In this document: piece after piece, positions 1-8,039 of the stretch
How positions within the stretch are numbered: position 1 is the stretch's first letter
Layout: the number at the start of each line of letters is the position of its first letter
From: DASPKM01 sp035628135
GTDB taxonomy: Bacteria; Bacteroidota; Bacteroidia; Chitinophagales; Chitinophagaceae
Assembly: GCA_035628135.1 (NCBI GenBank)
Contig: DASPKM010000003.1
Location: forward strand, 1-20,710
DNA: 20,710 nt
Reading direction: 5' to 3'
Notes under the pieces: generated by a model
Databases searched by the model: none
The model's input: only the letters and a program-made list of their open reading frames with translations
Told to the model about the DNA's origin: nothing
Position numbers and translations under genes: made by a program

Positions 1-409
1 ATTTGGCGGCCATGGCCATGCCCAGTGCGGCGGAGATAGAGGTGGACGAATGGCCAACGCCAAAGGTGTCGTATTCGCTTTCAGCTCTCTTAGGGAAACC
101 GCTGAGCCCTCCGTATTTGCGGTTGGTAGTGAAATTGTTGCGGCGGCCGGTCAGTATTTTATGGCCGTAAGCCTGGTGGCCTACGTCCCAAACCAGTTGA
201 TCGTAAGGGGTATTGTACACGTAATGCAGTGCCACGGAAAGCTCTACCACGCCCAGGCTGGCTCCGAAGTGGCCTCCGTGAACGCTTACAACGTCAATGA
301 TGTACTGGCGGAGTTCGTTGCAGAGTTGGTGCAGTTGTTCACGGGTAAGGCGCTTGACGTCGTCAGGCGAGTCAATGGTTTTAAGTAAAGAACCGGGTAT
401 AATTTCCAT
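1..409 (-). CDS. dxs: 1-deoxy-D-xylulose-5-phosphate synthase, N-terminal part (cut by window edge)
   Basis: The first 136 residues of the enzyme are present; the rest lies beyond base 1. DXS condenses pyruvate with glyceraldehyde 3-phosphate, using thiamine diphosphate, in the first step of the cytoplasmic MEP isoprenoid pathway. Visible motifs fit the family's N-terminal domain: HGGHFGASLG (His47, position of the conserved active-site His), YDQLVWDVGHQAYGHKILTGRR (residues about 69-90, His78), the GFPKRAESEYD segment, and GVGHSSTSIS (His120) of the thiamine-binding region. The start is the ATG at 409-407; it gives the normal short N-terminal lead-in, and no longer alternative is needed. It is divergent from the histidine kinase gene with 175 bp between them. 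Identification is secure from motif order; the rest of the protein cannot be judged. Confidence 0.95.
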   Translation of the reverse strand, partial: MEIIPGSLLKTIDSPDDVKRLTREQLHQLCNELRQYIIDVVSVHGGHFGASLGVVELSVALHYVYNTPYDQLVWDVGHQAYGHKILTGRRNNFTTNRKYGGLSGFPKRAESEYDTFGVGHSSTSISAALGMAMAAK

Positions 410-424
410 GGCTGAGGATTCAGG

Positions 425-432
425 CAAAAATA
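425..432 (-). promoter_or_regulatory. possible -7 promoter element for dxs
   Basis: On the minus strand this reads TATTTTTG, an exact match to the Bacteroidota -7 consensus TAnnTTTG. It lies 16-23 bases upstream of the dxs start codon, which would leave a leader of only about 10 bases. No TTG-type -33 element stands at the usual distance, so this is a weak call. Confidence 0.25.
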
Positions 433-535
433 ACAATCATTCGTTATAAATTGTTTAAAATCCCTTATTTTGAAGGGTTCGCTGTTATGGAACAGACCAC
501 TTACCCTACCCTTAAACCATTAATATATTAGAGCC

Positions 536-565
536 GGCACGATAGGTTTTTGTGCCATAGCTTTG
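536..565 (+). promoter_or_regulatory. possible promoter/operator of the histidine kinase operon
   Basis: TAGCTTTG at 558-565 matches TAnnTTTG exactly and ends 19 bases before the ATG at 585. Just upstream, GGCAC (536-540) and GTGCC (552-556) form an inverted repeat with an 11-base spacer, placed where a -33 element should be. It could be an operator, for example for the adjacent LytTR regulator. A recognisable -33 TTG is missing. Confidence 0.3.
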
Positions 566-584
566 AATTTTGTACAAATTACAC

Positions 585-1634
585 ATGTTAAGCAGAACAT
601 ATAAATACTACTGGTGGTGCCAGGCAGCGGGTTGGGGCTTTGTAGGTTTATCCCTCATTTTCGTAACATTTACGTTTGAAGGCAAGGTAGAAAATGCCTT
701 TCTTCAAAGAATAGGGCTGGTAATGCTGGCAGGCATTTTCACCACCCATTTGCTGAGGCTGGTGATCCGCCGCCTCAACTGGTTACTGCTCCCCATTGAA
801 AAAGTACTGCCCAAGTTATTGGTTGCGGTCATAATTGCCAGCGTGGTATGCAGCCTGCTGGTAATGGGGGCCGACGAAGTATTCAACCTGGCCATCAAGA
901 ACCGTAAGCTCGACTTTCCCACCCGGCTGGCCATTTCAACCCTCGATATGGGTTTGTTGCTGGTTCCCTGGGTATTGATCTACTATACCTATCATTACGT
1001 TGAAAAAAGCCGTCGCCAGCAGGTTAGCACCCTGAAGCTGGAAGCGCTGGTAAAAGAACTGGAGCTGAAAACCATCAAGGCGCACATCAATCCCCACTTC
1101 ATCTTCAACGCGCTGAACAGCATCCGTGCATTGATAGACGAAAATCCTGCACGTGCCAGGAACGCCATCACAGAACTGAGCAACATCCTGCGCAGCAGCA
1201 TGCAGGCCGAAAAACTGGAAACCGTAAGCTTTGAAAAAGAGCTGAACATAGTAAAGGACTACCTGGCCCTCGAATACATTCGTTTTGAGGACAGGCTTAA
1301 AGTTGAATACGAGATTGATGAAGACACGCTGGACCAGCCGGTTCCGCCCATGATGCTGCAAACGCTGGTAGAAAACGCCATCAAGCATGGCATCAGCAAG
1401 CAGTTGGCCGGAGGCATGGTCAAGATCTGCTCCGATTTCAAAGGCAATAATCATGAACTGGTGATACTCAATACCGGCCGCCTCAATGGCTCCGTTAATG
1501 GCGATGGCTTTGGCCTCGTCAGCACCCGTAACCGCCTTCAATTATTGTTTGGTGAAAAAGCTAACTTTGAGATCAAAGAGATCGGGCACAACATGGTAGA
1601 AGCCAAGGTGCTCATTCCCGTTGACCTTAAATAA
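585..1634 (+). CDS. LytS/YehU-type membrane sensor histidine kinase
   Basis: 349-residue sensor kinase of the His_kinase (PF06580) plus HATPase_c type. Four hydrophobic segments lie near residues 12-30, 42-60, 77-98 and 117-137, with very short loops, so there is no large sensory domain; the input is probably felt in the membrane. A short linker (141-165) leads to the phosphoacceptor motif INPHFIFNALNSI with His171. The ATP-binding domain shows the N box LVENAIKHG (261-269) and the G box GDGFGLVSTRNRL (306-318). I chose ATG at 585; a TTG at 570 in the same frame would add only five residues. The response regulator follows after 5 bases, so the two form an operon. This architecture is very common in Bacteroidota; the signal and target genes cannot be inferred here. 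Confidence 0.92.
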   Translation: MLSRTYKYYWWCQAAGWGFVGLSLIFVTFTFEGKVENAFLQRIGLVMLAGIFTTHLLRLVIRRLNWLLLPIEKVLPKLLVAVIIASVVCSLLVMGADEVFNLAIKNRKLDFPTRLAISTLDMGLLLVPWVLIYYTYHYVEKSRRQQVSTLKLEALVKELELKTIKAHINPHFIFNALNSIRALIDENPARARNAITELSNILRSSMQAEKLETVSFEKELNIVKDYLALEYIRFEDRLKVEYEIDEDTLDQPVPPMMLQTLVENAIKHGISKQLAGGMVKICSDFKGNNHELVILNTGRLNGSVNGDGFGLVSTRNRLQLLFGEKANFEIKEIGHNMVEAKVLIPVDLK

Positions 1635-1639
1635 AACAC

Positions 1640-2371
1640 ATGAGAGCTATCATTATCGACGATGAACGCCTGGCACGAAGCGAATTAAAAAAATTACTTG
1701 CAGACTACCCCGAGATCGAGATCATTGCCGAAGCCGCAAACGCGGCCGAGGGCATTGAAAAAATTGAAAGCTTAAGTCCCGACCTTATTTTCCTTGATAT
1801 ACAGATGCCGGGAAAGACCGGCTTCGATATGCTGGCCGAGGTTGACCGTGCGCCGCACGTGATCTTTACCACCGCATACGATGAATATGCGCTGAAAGCA
1901 TTTGAAGTAAATGCGCTGGACTACCTGCTGAAACCAGTAGAGCCCAAGCGGCTGGCAGATGCCATTCAAAAACTGCACATGCAGGAAGAGCGCGAGAACC
2001 ATGTATCCTCTTCCATCAACGTTAATCGCAGTTTGCTCACCGAAGCAGACCAGGTATTTGTGAAAGATGGGGAAAGGTGTTGGTTCGTGAAGCTGGGAGA
2101 GATCAGGCTGTTTGAAAGCGTGGGCAATTATGCCAAGGTGTACTTCGGGCCCAACAAGCCGCTGATCCTGAAATCGCTCAACGCATTGGAAGAAAGGCTG
2201 GACGAGAAAACTTTTTTCCGCGCCAACCGCAAACATATCGTGAACCTGCGAATGGTGGAGAAAGTGGAACCTTATTTCAACGGGGGACTGCTGCTGGAAT
2301 TGAAAGGAGGCGAGAAGATCGAAGTGAGCCGCCGGCAGACGGTAAAGTTTAAAGAGATGATGAGTTTATAA
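1640..2371 (+). CDS. LytTR-family DNA-binding response regulator
   Basis: 243-residue response regulator. Receiver domain, residues 1-115: acidic pair Asp7/Asp8, phosphoacceptor Asp53 in LIFLDIQMPGKTG, conserved Thr in IFTTAYDEYA (77-78) and Lys98 in YLLKPVEP. After a linker, a LytTR DNA-binding domain covers about 137-243, with typical segments VGNYAKVYF, FFRANRKHIVNL and VSRRQTVKFKEMM. It is the partner of the kinase just upstream: phosphate passes from kinase His171 to Asp53 and the dimer binds direct-repeat sites. The ATG lies 5 bases after the kinase stop. LytTR regulators often control their own operon or a nearby membrane protein. A terminator follows within 20 bases, so the downstream peptidase is not in this transcript. 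Confidence 0.94.
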   Translation: MRAIIIDDERLARSELKKLLADYPEIEIIAEAANAAEGIEKIESLSPDLIFLDIQMPGKTGFDMLAEVDRAPHVIFTTAYDEYALKAFEVNALDYLLKPVEPKRLADAIQKLHMQEERENHVSSSINVNRSLLTEADQVFVKDGERCWFVKLGEIRLFESVGNYAKVYFGPNKPLILKSLNALEERLDEKTFFRANRKHIVNLRMVEKVEPYFNGGLLLELKGGEKIEVSRRQTVKFKEMMSL

Positions 2372-2390
2372 TTTGTAACTATGACATCCT

Positions 2391-2417
2391 AAAGCATCCC
2401 CGTAAGGATGCTTTTTT
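2391..2417 (+). terminator. Rho-independent terminator after the LytTR regulator
   Basis: A perfect 9-bp stem, AAAGCATCC (2391-2399) with GGATGCTTT (2406-2414), has a 6-base loop and runs into a T tract ending at 2417. It starts 19 bases after the regulator's stop codon. Confidence 0.9.
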
Positions 2418-2445
2418 ATTGCACGACTTTAAAAATCACTTTGAA

Positions 2446-3735
2446 ATGAATAAATTATTTGCTGTTGGTCTTTTATTGGTTACTGCAATTGCGTGCGAGG
2501 CGCAGGTTAGTAACGATATTATTAATCCAGCCGAGGCTGAGCGTATCGAAAGGATACTTTCTTCAGACGAAATGCAGGGTCGCAGGACGTTTACGCCCGG
2601 CATCGACAAGGCTGCCGCATTTATTGCCGATGAGTTTAAGAAAGCGGGGCTGCAAACCTGGCCGGGACTGAGTGGTTACCTGCAAACCTTTAATATGGTG
2701 CGCCCCAATTTTGTTTCCGCAAAAGCGAATTTCGATGGTACTGAAGTTGATGGCCGCAACATCATCGTGTTTACCACCAAGCCTACTGTTACATTGAATG
2801 AAAAATCGGGATATGAAGTGGTGAGGATCGCCGCTACCGATACGTTCAACAACAAGGCCTTCGGCCCCATCAGGGGCAATAAAAATGTATTGGTGCTGGT
2901 AGATCCTGCACATGACCGCGCATTCAGGGGACTTACGAGGTTTAAGCGGGAGACTTCTCCTACAGAACGCATAGTGGTGTTTGTCCTGAGCGATAAAACG
3001 CCTACGGCTTTTTCTATCGAAGCGGAACATAAAATTACCGATATGCCGCTGAGCAACGTGGTTGGCGTGATACCTGGCAAAAGCAAGAAGGATGAATATG
3101 TTATTTTCTCGGCGCACTACGATCACCTGGGCATTGGCCGTCCTAATAAAGAAATGGACTCCATTTTCAATGGCGCCAATGATGATGCTTCGGGCACCAC
3201 GGCGGTGATACTGCTGGCCAATTATTTTAAGAAGCTGGCGAACAACGAGCGCACGCTGGTGTTTGTGGCTTTCACGGCCGAAGAGTCAGGTGGTTTCGGC
3301 TCGCAATATTTTTCAAAGCAAATGGACCCCGCGAAAGTGATGGCCATGTTCAATATCGAAATGATCGGCACGGAAAGCAAATGGGGCACCAATTCAGCCT
3401 TCATTACAGGATATGAAAGGACAGATATGGGTAAGATACTGGAGAAGAACTTACAGGGCAGCCAGTTTAAATTCTATCCCGATCCTTATCCTGATCAGCA
3501 ATTGTTCTTCCGTTCCGACAACGCAACCTTAGCGAGGCTGGGCGTTCCGGCGCATACCATTTCTACTTCCAAAATGGATTCCGAGAAATTTTATCATACG
3601 CAGGATGATGAGATCGAAACGCTGGACATGAAGAATATGGCTGAGATCATCAAGGCCATTGCCATCAGCTCCACATCGATTGTGGCGGGTAAGGATTCTC
3701 CATCAAGGGTTGATGTTAAGACGCTGGCGCGGTAA
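2446..3735 (+). CDS. secreted M28-family metallopeptidase (aminopeptidase-like)
   Basis: 429-residue exported di-zinc peptidase. The start is ATG at 2446: it begins a normal signal peptide (MNKLFAVGLLLVTAIACEAQ), whereas an upstream TTG at 2419 would put charged residues in front of it. Cys17 makes a lipoprotein form possible, though the box AIAC is not ideal; cleavage after Ala-Gln at 20 is the alternative. The M28 zinc centre is visible: His224 in SAHYDHLG, Asp246/247 in GANDDASG, Glu279/Glu280 in TAEESGGFGS, Glu305 in NIEMIG (often Asp in this family) and His384 in YHTQDDEIETL. Residues 100-215 fit an inserted domain before the catalytic core. It probably removes N-terminal residues from peptides outside the cytoplasm; substrate unknown. 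It follows a terminator and is convergent with the arginine operon, so it is likely monocistronic. Confidence 0.9.
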   Translation: MNKLFAVGLLLVTAIACEAQVSNDIINPAEAERIERILSSDEMQGRRTFTPGIDKAAAFIADEFKKAGLQTWPGLSGYLQTFNMVRPNFVSAKANFDGTEVDGRNIIVFTTKPTVTLNEKSGYEVVRIAATDTFNNKAFGPIRGNKNVLVLVDPAHDRAFRGLTRFKRETSPTERIVVFVLSDKTPTAFSIEAEHKITDMPLSNVVGVIPGKSKKDEYVIFSAHYDHLGIGRPNKEMDSIFNGANDDASGTTAVILLANYFKKLANNERTLVFVAFTAEESGGFGSQYFSKQMDPAKVMAMFNIEMIGTESKWGTNSAFITGYERTDMGKILEKNLQGSQFKFYPDPYPDQQLFFRSDNATLARLGVPAHTISTSKMDSEKFYHTQDDEIETLDMKNMAEIIKAIAISSTSIVAGKDSPSRVDVKTLAR

Positions 3736-3786
3736 GCCGGTTAGAAGGTGAGGCATGGAAATTGGGCGGTAGGCGAAAGTAGTTGC

Positions 3787-5088
3787 TCAGGTAAATTTTT
3801 GTAACACCTTGTTCATTTCCTCTTCGATCTTATCGTTCATAAGATTGCCGATGCTGCCTTCGTGCGTATGCTGCAGTCCCCTGGAAACATCGAACTGAAA
3901 ATTGCCCTGCTCTACCTGGTTGCCTATTTGCTTATAAGCTTCGCGAAAAGGAACGCCTTTATTTACCAGTTCATTTACAGCTTCCACGGTAAACAGGTAT
4001 TTGTATTTTTCGTCCTGCAGGATGTTTTCCTTTACCCGTACTTCCGCAAGCATCATGGCCGTCATGCGCAGGCATGCCTTCACTATTTCTATGGCTGGAA
4101 ATAATATTTCCTTGGTCAGCTGCATATCCCGATGATAACCTGAAGGAAGATTGTTGATGAGCAGCGTGAGTTCGTTGGGAATGGATTGAATGCGGTTGCA
4201 TTTTGCTCGGATCAGCTCGAACACGTCCGGATTCTTTTTATGCGGCATGATGCTGCTGCCCGTAGTAAGATGGTCGGGGAAAGATATGAAGCCGAAATTC
4301 TGGTTCATGTACAGGCAACAATCCATTGACAATTTGCTCAGCGTGGCAGCGACGCCGCTAAGCGCCATCGAAACTATTTTTTCAGTTTTGCCCCGGCTCA
4401 TCTGCGCGTACACCGAGTTGTGATTCATTGAACTGAACTCCAGCAACTCTGTTGTAAGCGTCCGGTTAAGCGGAAACGAAGATCCATAACCGGCCCCGCT
4501 GCCCAGTGGGTTTTTATTGGTGATGTTGTACGCCGCGGCCAGCAATTCCATATCATCCACCAAACTTTCCGCATAAGCGCCGAACCACAAACCGAAAGAG
4601 GAGGGCATGGCAATTTGCAGGTGCGTATAGCCAGGCAGCAAATGCTGTTTGTACCGCTCGCTTTGCGCTATCAGCAGGTCGAACAATTTTTTGCATTCGT
4701 CTTTTACCTGCAGTATTTCCGAACGCAGGTAAAGCTTAATAGCTACCGCCACCTGGTCGTTGCGGCTGCGGCCGCTGTGAATTTTTTTACCGGTATCGCC
4801 TATGCGCGTTGTAAGCATGAGCTCTATCTGTGAATGAACATCTTCTACATTGTCGTGAATGGTGAATTGTGACTGGTGGATCTCATCCAGTATTTGCTCG
4901 AGCCCGGCGACTGCTTTTTCACTTTCTTCCTCCGTCAGTAAACCTGCCTGCGCCAGCATTTTTACGTGCGCTATGGAGCCCATGGCGTCGTAGGCCGCCA
5001 GCATGGTGTCGAACTCCTTGTCCCTGCCAACGGTAAAATCTTCTATCAGGGCAGATACCGAAGTGTTCTCTTTTTGCCACAGCTTCAT
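3787..5088 (-). CDS. argH: argininosuccinate lyase
   Basis: 433 residues. It catalyses the last arginine step, splitting argininosuccinate into arginine and fumarate; homotetrameric, cytoplasmic. Fumarase/aspartase superfamily motifs are all present: HSGRSRNDQV (104-113), PGYTHLQ (152-158) and the signature GSSIMPHKKNPD (277-288), which carries the catalytic Ser. It is a little shorter than the roughly 460 residues of the E. coli enzyme, mainly at the C-terminus. The start ATG (5088-5086) overlaps the stop of the upstream deacylase gene as ATGA, which indicates translational coupling. It is the last gene of the arg operon; the 51 bp to the convergent M28 gene contain no clear hairpin terminator. 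Confidence 0.96.
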   Translation of the reverse strand: MKLWQKENTSVSALIEDFTVGRDKEFDTMLAAYDAMGSIAHVKMLAQAGLLTEEESEKAVAGLEQILDEIHQSQFTIHDNVEDVHSQIELMLTTRIGDTGKKIHSGRSRNDQVAVAIKLYLRSEILQVKDECKKLFDLLIAQSERYKQHLLPGYTHLQIAMPSSFGLWFGAYAESLVDDMELLAAAYNITNKNPLGSGAGYGSSFPLNRTLTTELLEFSSMNHNSVYAQMSRGKTEKIVSMALSGVAATLSKLSMDCCLYMNQNFGFISFPDHLTTGSSIMPHKKNPDVFELIRAKCNRIQSIPNELTLLINNLPSGYHRDMQLTKEILFPAIEIVKACLRMTAMMLAEVRVKENILQDEKYKYLFTVEAVNELVNKGVPFREAYKQIGNQVEQGNFQFDVSRGLQHTHEGSIGNLMNDKIEEEMNKVLQKFT

Positions 5089-6185
5089 AACAGTTGTTTT
5101 AAGAGTTGGATGTAAAGATCGATCCCTTCTTTTACTTCATCCAGGTAAATATATTCGTCGGCGGTATGGCTGCGCGCAGAATCGCCGGGCCCCATTTTTA
5201 AAGCGGGAAAGGGCATCAGCGCCTTGTCCGACGTGGTAGGCGATCCGTAATAGCTTCTCCCCATTTCCAATCCTGCCTTCACAAGTGGATGATCTAAGGC
5301 AATGGCGGTAGAGCGCAGGCGGGTGCTCCTCGGCCTTACATCGCTTTGCACGTTGGCGCGGATAGTATCCAGTATTTCATCGAACGTATACAATTCATTG
5401 ATCCTTGCGTCCACGATGAAGCTGCATTCGGCCGGCACCACGTTGTGCGCTTTGTTTTCCGTATTGATGGATGTCACCGACATTTTAACGGGCCCAATGA
5501 GATCGGAAACTTTATTGAACTGGTAGGTGCTGAACCATTCAATGTCTTTCATTGCTTTGTAAATGGCGTTGTCGCCTTCGTTGCGGGCGGCGTGCCCTGA
5601 CCTTCCGTGCGATTTGCAGTCCAGCACCAGCAAGCCTCTTTCAGCCACGGCCATCTGCATTTGAGTGGGCTCCCCAACAATGGCGCCTGTTATTTTACTG
5701 GTATTATGGAATGGATAATTGAATTGTTCGTTCACCAGCAACGCTTCAATGCCATTGGCCCCGGAAATTTCTTCTTCGGCGGTTGCCGCAACCACCAGGT
5801 TATAGCGCAGGTCTTCCTTATCGTGAAAATAACAGAAGGTCGCAATGAGGCTTACCAGCGCGCCGCCCGCATCGTTACTGCCGAGCCCATACAGTTTGCC
5901 ATCTTCCACAAAAGAGCTGAAAGGGTCCCTCGTATAACCTGCATTGGGCTTTACCGTATCATGATGAGAGTTCAGAAGGATGGTTGGCTTCAGCGGGTCG
6001 AAATGAGCGTTGTATGCCCACACGTTGTTGAGGTATCGATGCCACCGTATGCCTTTGCGGCGGAAGAAATATTCTATGGCTCGGGCGGTATTGTGCTCTT
6101 CCTTGCTGAAGGAAGGGGTTGAAATCAATTGTTTCAGCAATTCGATGCCGTCCTGCTGTAGCGTATGTAGGATACCGTTAGTCAT
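5085..6185 (-). CDS. M20-family N-acyl-citrulline/ornithine deacylase (ArgE-like)
   Basis: 366-residue metal-dependent deacylase. M20 metal ligands are visible: His74 and Asp76 (SHHDTV), Asp105 (GSNDAGG), Glu137/138 (TAEEEISG), Glu172 (GEPT) and His340 (SHTADEY), with a dimerisation domain at about 175-285 including GRSGHAARNEGDNA. I chose ATG at 6185, which overlaps the end of argB by 8 bases; an ATG at 6215 would add ten residues and overlap by 38. In E. coli ArgE removes acetyl from N-acetylornithine. Here the operon's carbamoyltransferase works on N-acylornithine, so this enzyme should act one step later, on N-acylcitrulline (probably N-succinylcitrulline), releasing citrulline for ArgG. 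That substrate is inferred from context; the sequence alone does not prove it. Confidence 0.88.
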   Translation of the reverse strand: MTNGILHTLQQDGIELLKQLISTPSFSKEEHNTARAIEYFFRRKGIRWHRYLNNVWAYNAHFDPLKPTILLNSHHDTVKPNAGYTRDPFSSFVEDGKLYGLGSNDAGGALVSLIATFCYFHDKEDLRYNLVVAATAEEEISGANGIEALLVNEQFNYPFHNTSKITGAIVGEPTQMQMAVAERGLLVLDCKSHGRSGHAARNEGDNAIYKAMKDIEWFSTYQFNKVSDLIGPVKMSVTSINTENKAHNVVPAECSFIVDARINELYTFDEILDTIRANVQSDVRPRSTRLRSTAIALDHPLVKAGLEMGRSYYGSPTTSDKALMPFPALKMGPGDSARSHTADEYIYLDEVKEGIDLYIQLLKQLL

Positions 6186-6969
6186 GGGTAATGGTTGTGC
6201 CGGCATTTCCCGCAATCAATCCTGGCAGCTCTTCGGCCCTGCCAATGATCACTGTTTGCACGCCGTTGTCCAGCGCGGCAAATGCGTTGTCTAGCTTAGG
6301 TATCATCCCGGCAAATATCAAGCCCTTTTGCTTCAGCTCGCTATAATACGAAGGATTTAAGCGTCCTATAACACTGGCCTCGTCCTGCACGTCCAGTAGA
6401 ACTCCCGGCTTTTCAAAGGAATATACCAACCGCACCTTGTAGAGTTTCCCAAGTGCTTTTGCAATTTCCTGCGCAATGGTGTCGGCATTGGTGTTTAGCA
6501 GTTGTCCCTCACCGTTATGTGTAATAGGCGCCACTACCGGAACCAATCCATTTTGCAATAATAACTTCCAATGTTCAACAGCAGGCTGCAGGCTCTCCAC
6601 ATCTCCCACAAAACCAAAATCGATGGAAGCGTGCGTTCTTTTTTTTGCCGGGATCAAATTGGCGTCCGCGCCTGTAAGGCCGATGGCATTGCAGCCCTTC
6701 GATTGCAGCTGCGCAACGATGTTTTTATTGATGTAACCCGCATACACCATGGTCACTATCTTCAACGTTTCCGCATCGGTAATGCGGCGGCCATCCACCA
6801 TCTGCTGTTCAATGCCCAGCTGGCCGGCCATTTTAGTAGCCAGCTTGCCGCCGCCGTGCACCAATACTTTGTTGCCGCTCAGCGCGGCAAACTGCTGTAA
6901 AAATGCAGACAGCTTTTCATCATCGTCAATGATGTTTCCCCCGATCTTTATTACGTAAAGGTCTTGCAT
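6178..6969 (-). CDS. argB: N-acyl-L-glutamate kinase
   Basis: 263-residue amino-acid kinase that phosphorylates the gamma-carboxyl of N-acetyl- or, as expected here, N-succinyl-glutamate. Motifs: YVIKIGGN with Lys8 (5-12), VHGGGKLATK (37-46), DGRRITDAET (59-68), GLTGADAN near residue 98, LNTNADTIAQEIA, and GMIPKLDNA near 222. The protein begins directly at the first beta strand. It therefore lacks the extra N-terminal helix that lets arginine-sensitive hexameric kinases bind arginine, so it resembles the dimeric, insensitive E. coli type (inference). The start ATG at 6969 faces an 89-bp gap filled with heptad repeats; the 3' end overlaps the deacylase start. Confidence 0.95.
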   Translation of the reverse strand: MQDLYVIKIGGNIIDDDEKLSAFLQQFAALSGNKVLVHGGGKLATKMAGQLGIEQQMVDGRRITDAETLKIVTMVYAGYINKNIVAQLQSKGCNAIGLTGADANLIPAKKRTHASIDFGFVGDVESLQPAVEHWKLLLQNGLVPVVAPITHNGEGQLLNTNADTIAQEIAKALGKLYKVRLVYSFEKPGVLLDVQDEASVIGRLNPSYYSELKQKGLIFAGMIPKLDNAFAALDNGVQTVIIGRAEELPGLIAGNAGTTITHD

Positions 6970-6976
6970 TTGTAAT

Positions 6977-7062
6977 TTGATTATTAATTATTGATTATTG
7001 ATTATTAATTGTTCTGTCTAGAATCAGTAATCAGTAATCAGTAATTAATAATTAATAATTAA
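6977..7062. repeat. two-arm heptad repeat array between argF' and argB
   Basis: Five 7-base units of form TT(G/A)ATT(A/G) run from 6977 to 7011. After a 10-base centre, six further units run from 7022 to 7062: AATCAGT three times, AATTAAT twice and a partial copy. The second arm is close to the reverse complement of the first, so the transcript could fold into a long imperfect AU-rich hairpin. The array fills the gap between the two genes and includes the argF' stop codon (7059-7061). No T tract or terminator-like GC stem is present. Confidence 0.85.
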
Positions 7063-8021
7063 ACACCACCAAGTATCGAAGACAATACCGCCTGGGCGCT
7101 CCATATCCTGTTACCTGCCTGTTGGGTTACAATGCTGTTGGCACTGTCCAGCACCTCATCGCTCAGCTCCACATTCCTTCTTACCGGCAGGCAATGCAGT
7201 ACTTTGGCGTTATTGGTCAGTTGCAATTTTTCTGTCGTCAGCATCCAGTCGGGATCGTTGCAATAGATCCTTCCGTAATCCCTGTAAGTGCTCCAGTTTT
7301 TTACGTACACAAAATCGGCGTCCTGCAGCGCGGCGTCCTGCTCGTATGAAATGGTGGCGCCCGCGGTAAATTGTTCTGCCAGTTCGTAATCTTCGGGATG
7401 CGTAATCACAAAATCGGAATTGTCCCAGGCATTGATCCATTGTGCAAAGCTGTTGGCCACGCATTGCGGCAAGGGCTTGATGTGCGGCGCCCAGGTTAGT
7501 ACGATCTTGGGCTTGCGGTTGATGTGTTGTTGCTCAATGAACTCTTTGATGGTAATGATGTCGGCCAGGCTTTGCAGGGGGTGCAGCGTGGCGCTTTCCA
7601 GGCTCACTACGGGAATGCCCGCATAGCGTATGAATTGATTTATGAACAGTTCACTGTAATCTTCTTCTTTGTTCTTGAGCGAAGGAAAGGTGCGGATGCA
7701 AAGTATGTCGAAGTATTTTCCCATTACGGGCGCCGCGTCCTTTACGTGCTCCACGGTATGCCCGCTCATAATGGCCTCGTCCTCGAATTCAAGGGTCCAG
7801 CCTTCCTGCCCCACATTGAATACAATGGCTTCCATGCCCAAATTTTGCGCGGCTATCTGCGTGCTTAGGCGGGTACGCATGCTGGGGTTCAGGAACAGGA
7901 GCCCAATGCGTTTATTGGCGCCGAGTTGCCGGTGCTTGAAAGGGTCGGCCTTATAGGCCAGGGCTTTTTCGGCCAATGCATCGATGTTGGCGACGTCTTT
8001 GACGGAAATGAAGTTCTTCAA
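7059..8021 (-). CDS. argF': N-succinylornithine carbamoyltransferase (N-acylornithine transcarbamylase)
   Basis: 320 residues. It transfers the carbamoyl group of carbamoyl phosphate to an N-acylornithine, giving N-acylcitrulline. Carbamoyl-phosphate contacts are seen in SMRTRLS (47-53), HPLQ (147-150) and HCLPVRRN (276-283); TWAPH (176-180) marks the acylornithine branch rather than classical ornithine transcarbamylase. It aligns without gaps over the first 100 residues with the Bacteroides fragilis succinylornithine enzyme as I remember it. The specificity position (Pro90 in B. fragilis, Glu92 in Xanthomonas AOTCase) is Val90, which favours a succinyl group. The start is TTG at 8021-8019: an in-frame stop lies five codons upstream with no ATG between, and the TTG matches residue 1 of the homologue. 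It is flanked on both sides by heptad repeats. Confidence 0.9.
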   Translation of the reverse strand: MKNFISVKDVANIDALAEKALAYKADPFKHRQLGANKRIGLLFLNPSMRTRLSTQIAAQNLGMEAIVFNVGQEGWTLEFEDEAIMSGHTVEHVKDAAPVMGKYFDILCIRTFPSLKNKEEDYSELFINQFIRYAGIPVVSLESATLHPLQSLADIITIKEFIEQQHINRKPKIVLTWAPHIKPLPQCVANSFAQWINAWDNSDFVITHPEDYELAEQFTAGATISYEQDAALQDADFVYVKNWSTYRDYGRIYCNDPDWMLTTEKLQLTNNAKVLHCLPVRRNVELSDEVLDSANSIVTQQAGNRIWSAQAVLSSILGGV

Positions 8022-8039
8022 ATTTGCTAATTGTTATTT

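Noticed and set aside
936..1541. 201-residue minus-strand frame opposite the histidine kinase
   Set aside because: Antisense to conserved kinase motifs; no recognisable domain.
3736..3786. Terminator between the convergent M28 and argH genes
   Set aside because: No inverted repeat with a T tract can be found in these 51 bases.
7059..8021. Classical ornithine carbamoyltransferase (argF/argI)
   Set aside because: The TWAPH motif, the colinear match to the succinylornithine enzyme and the operon context place it in the N-acylornithine branch.
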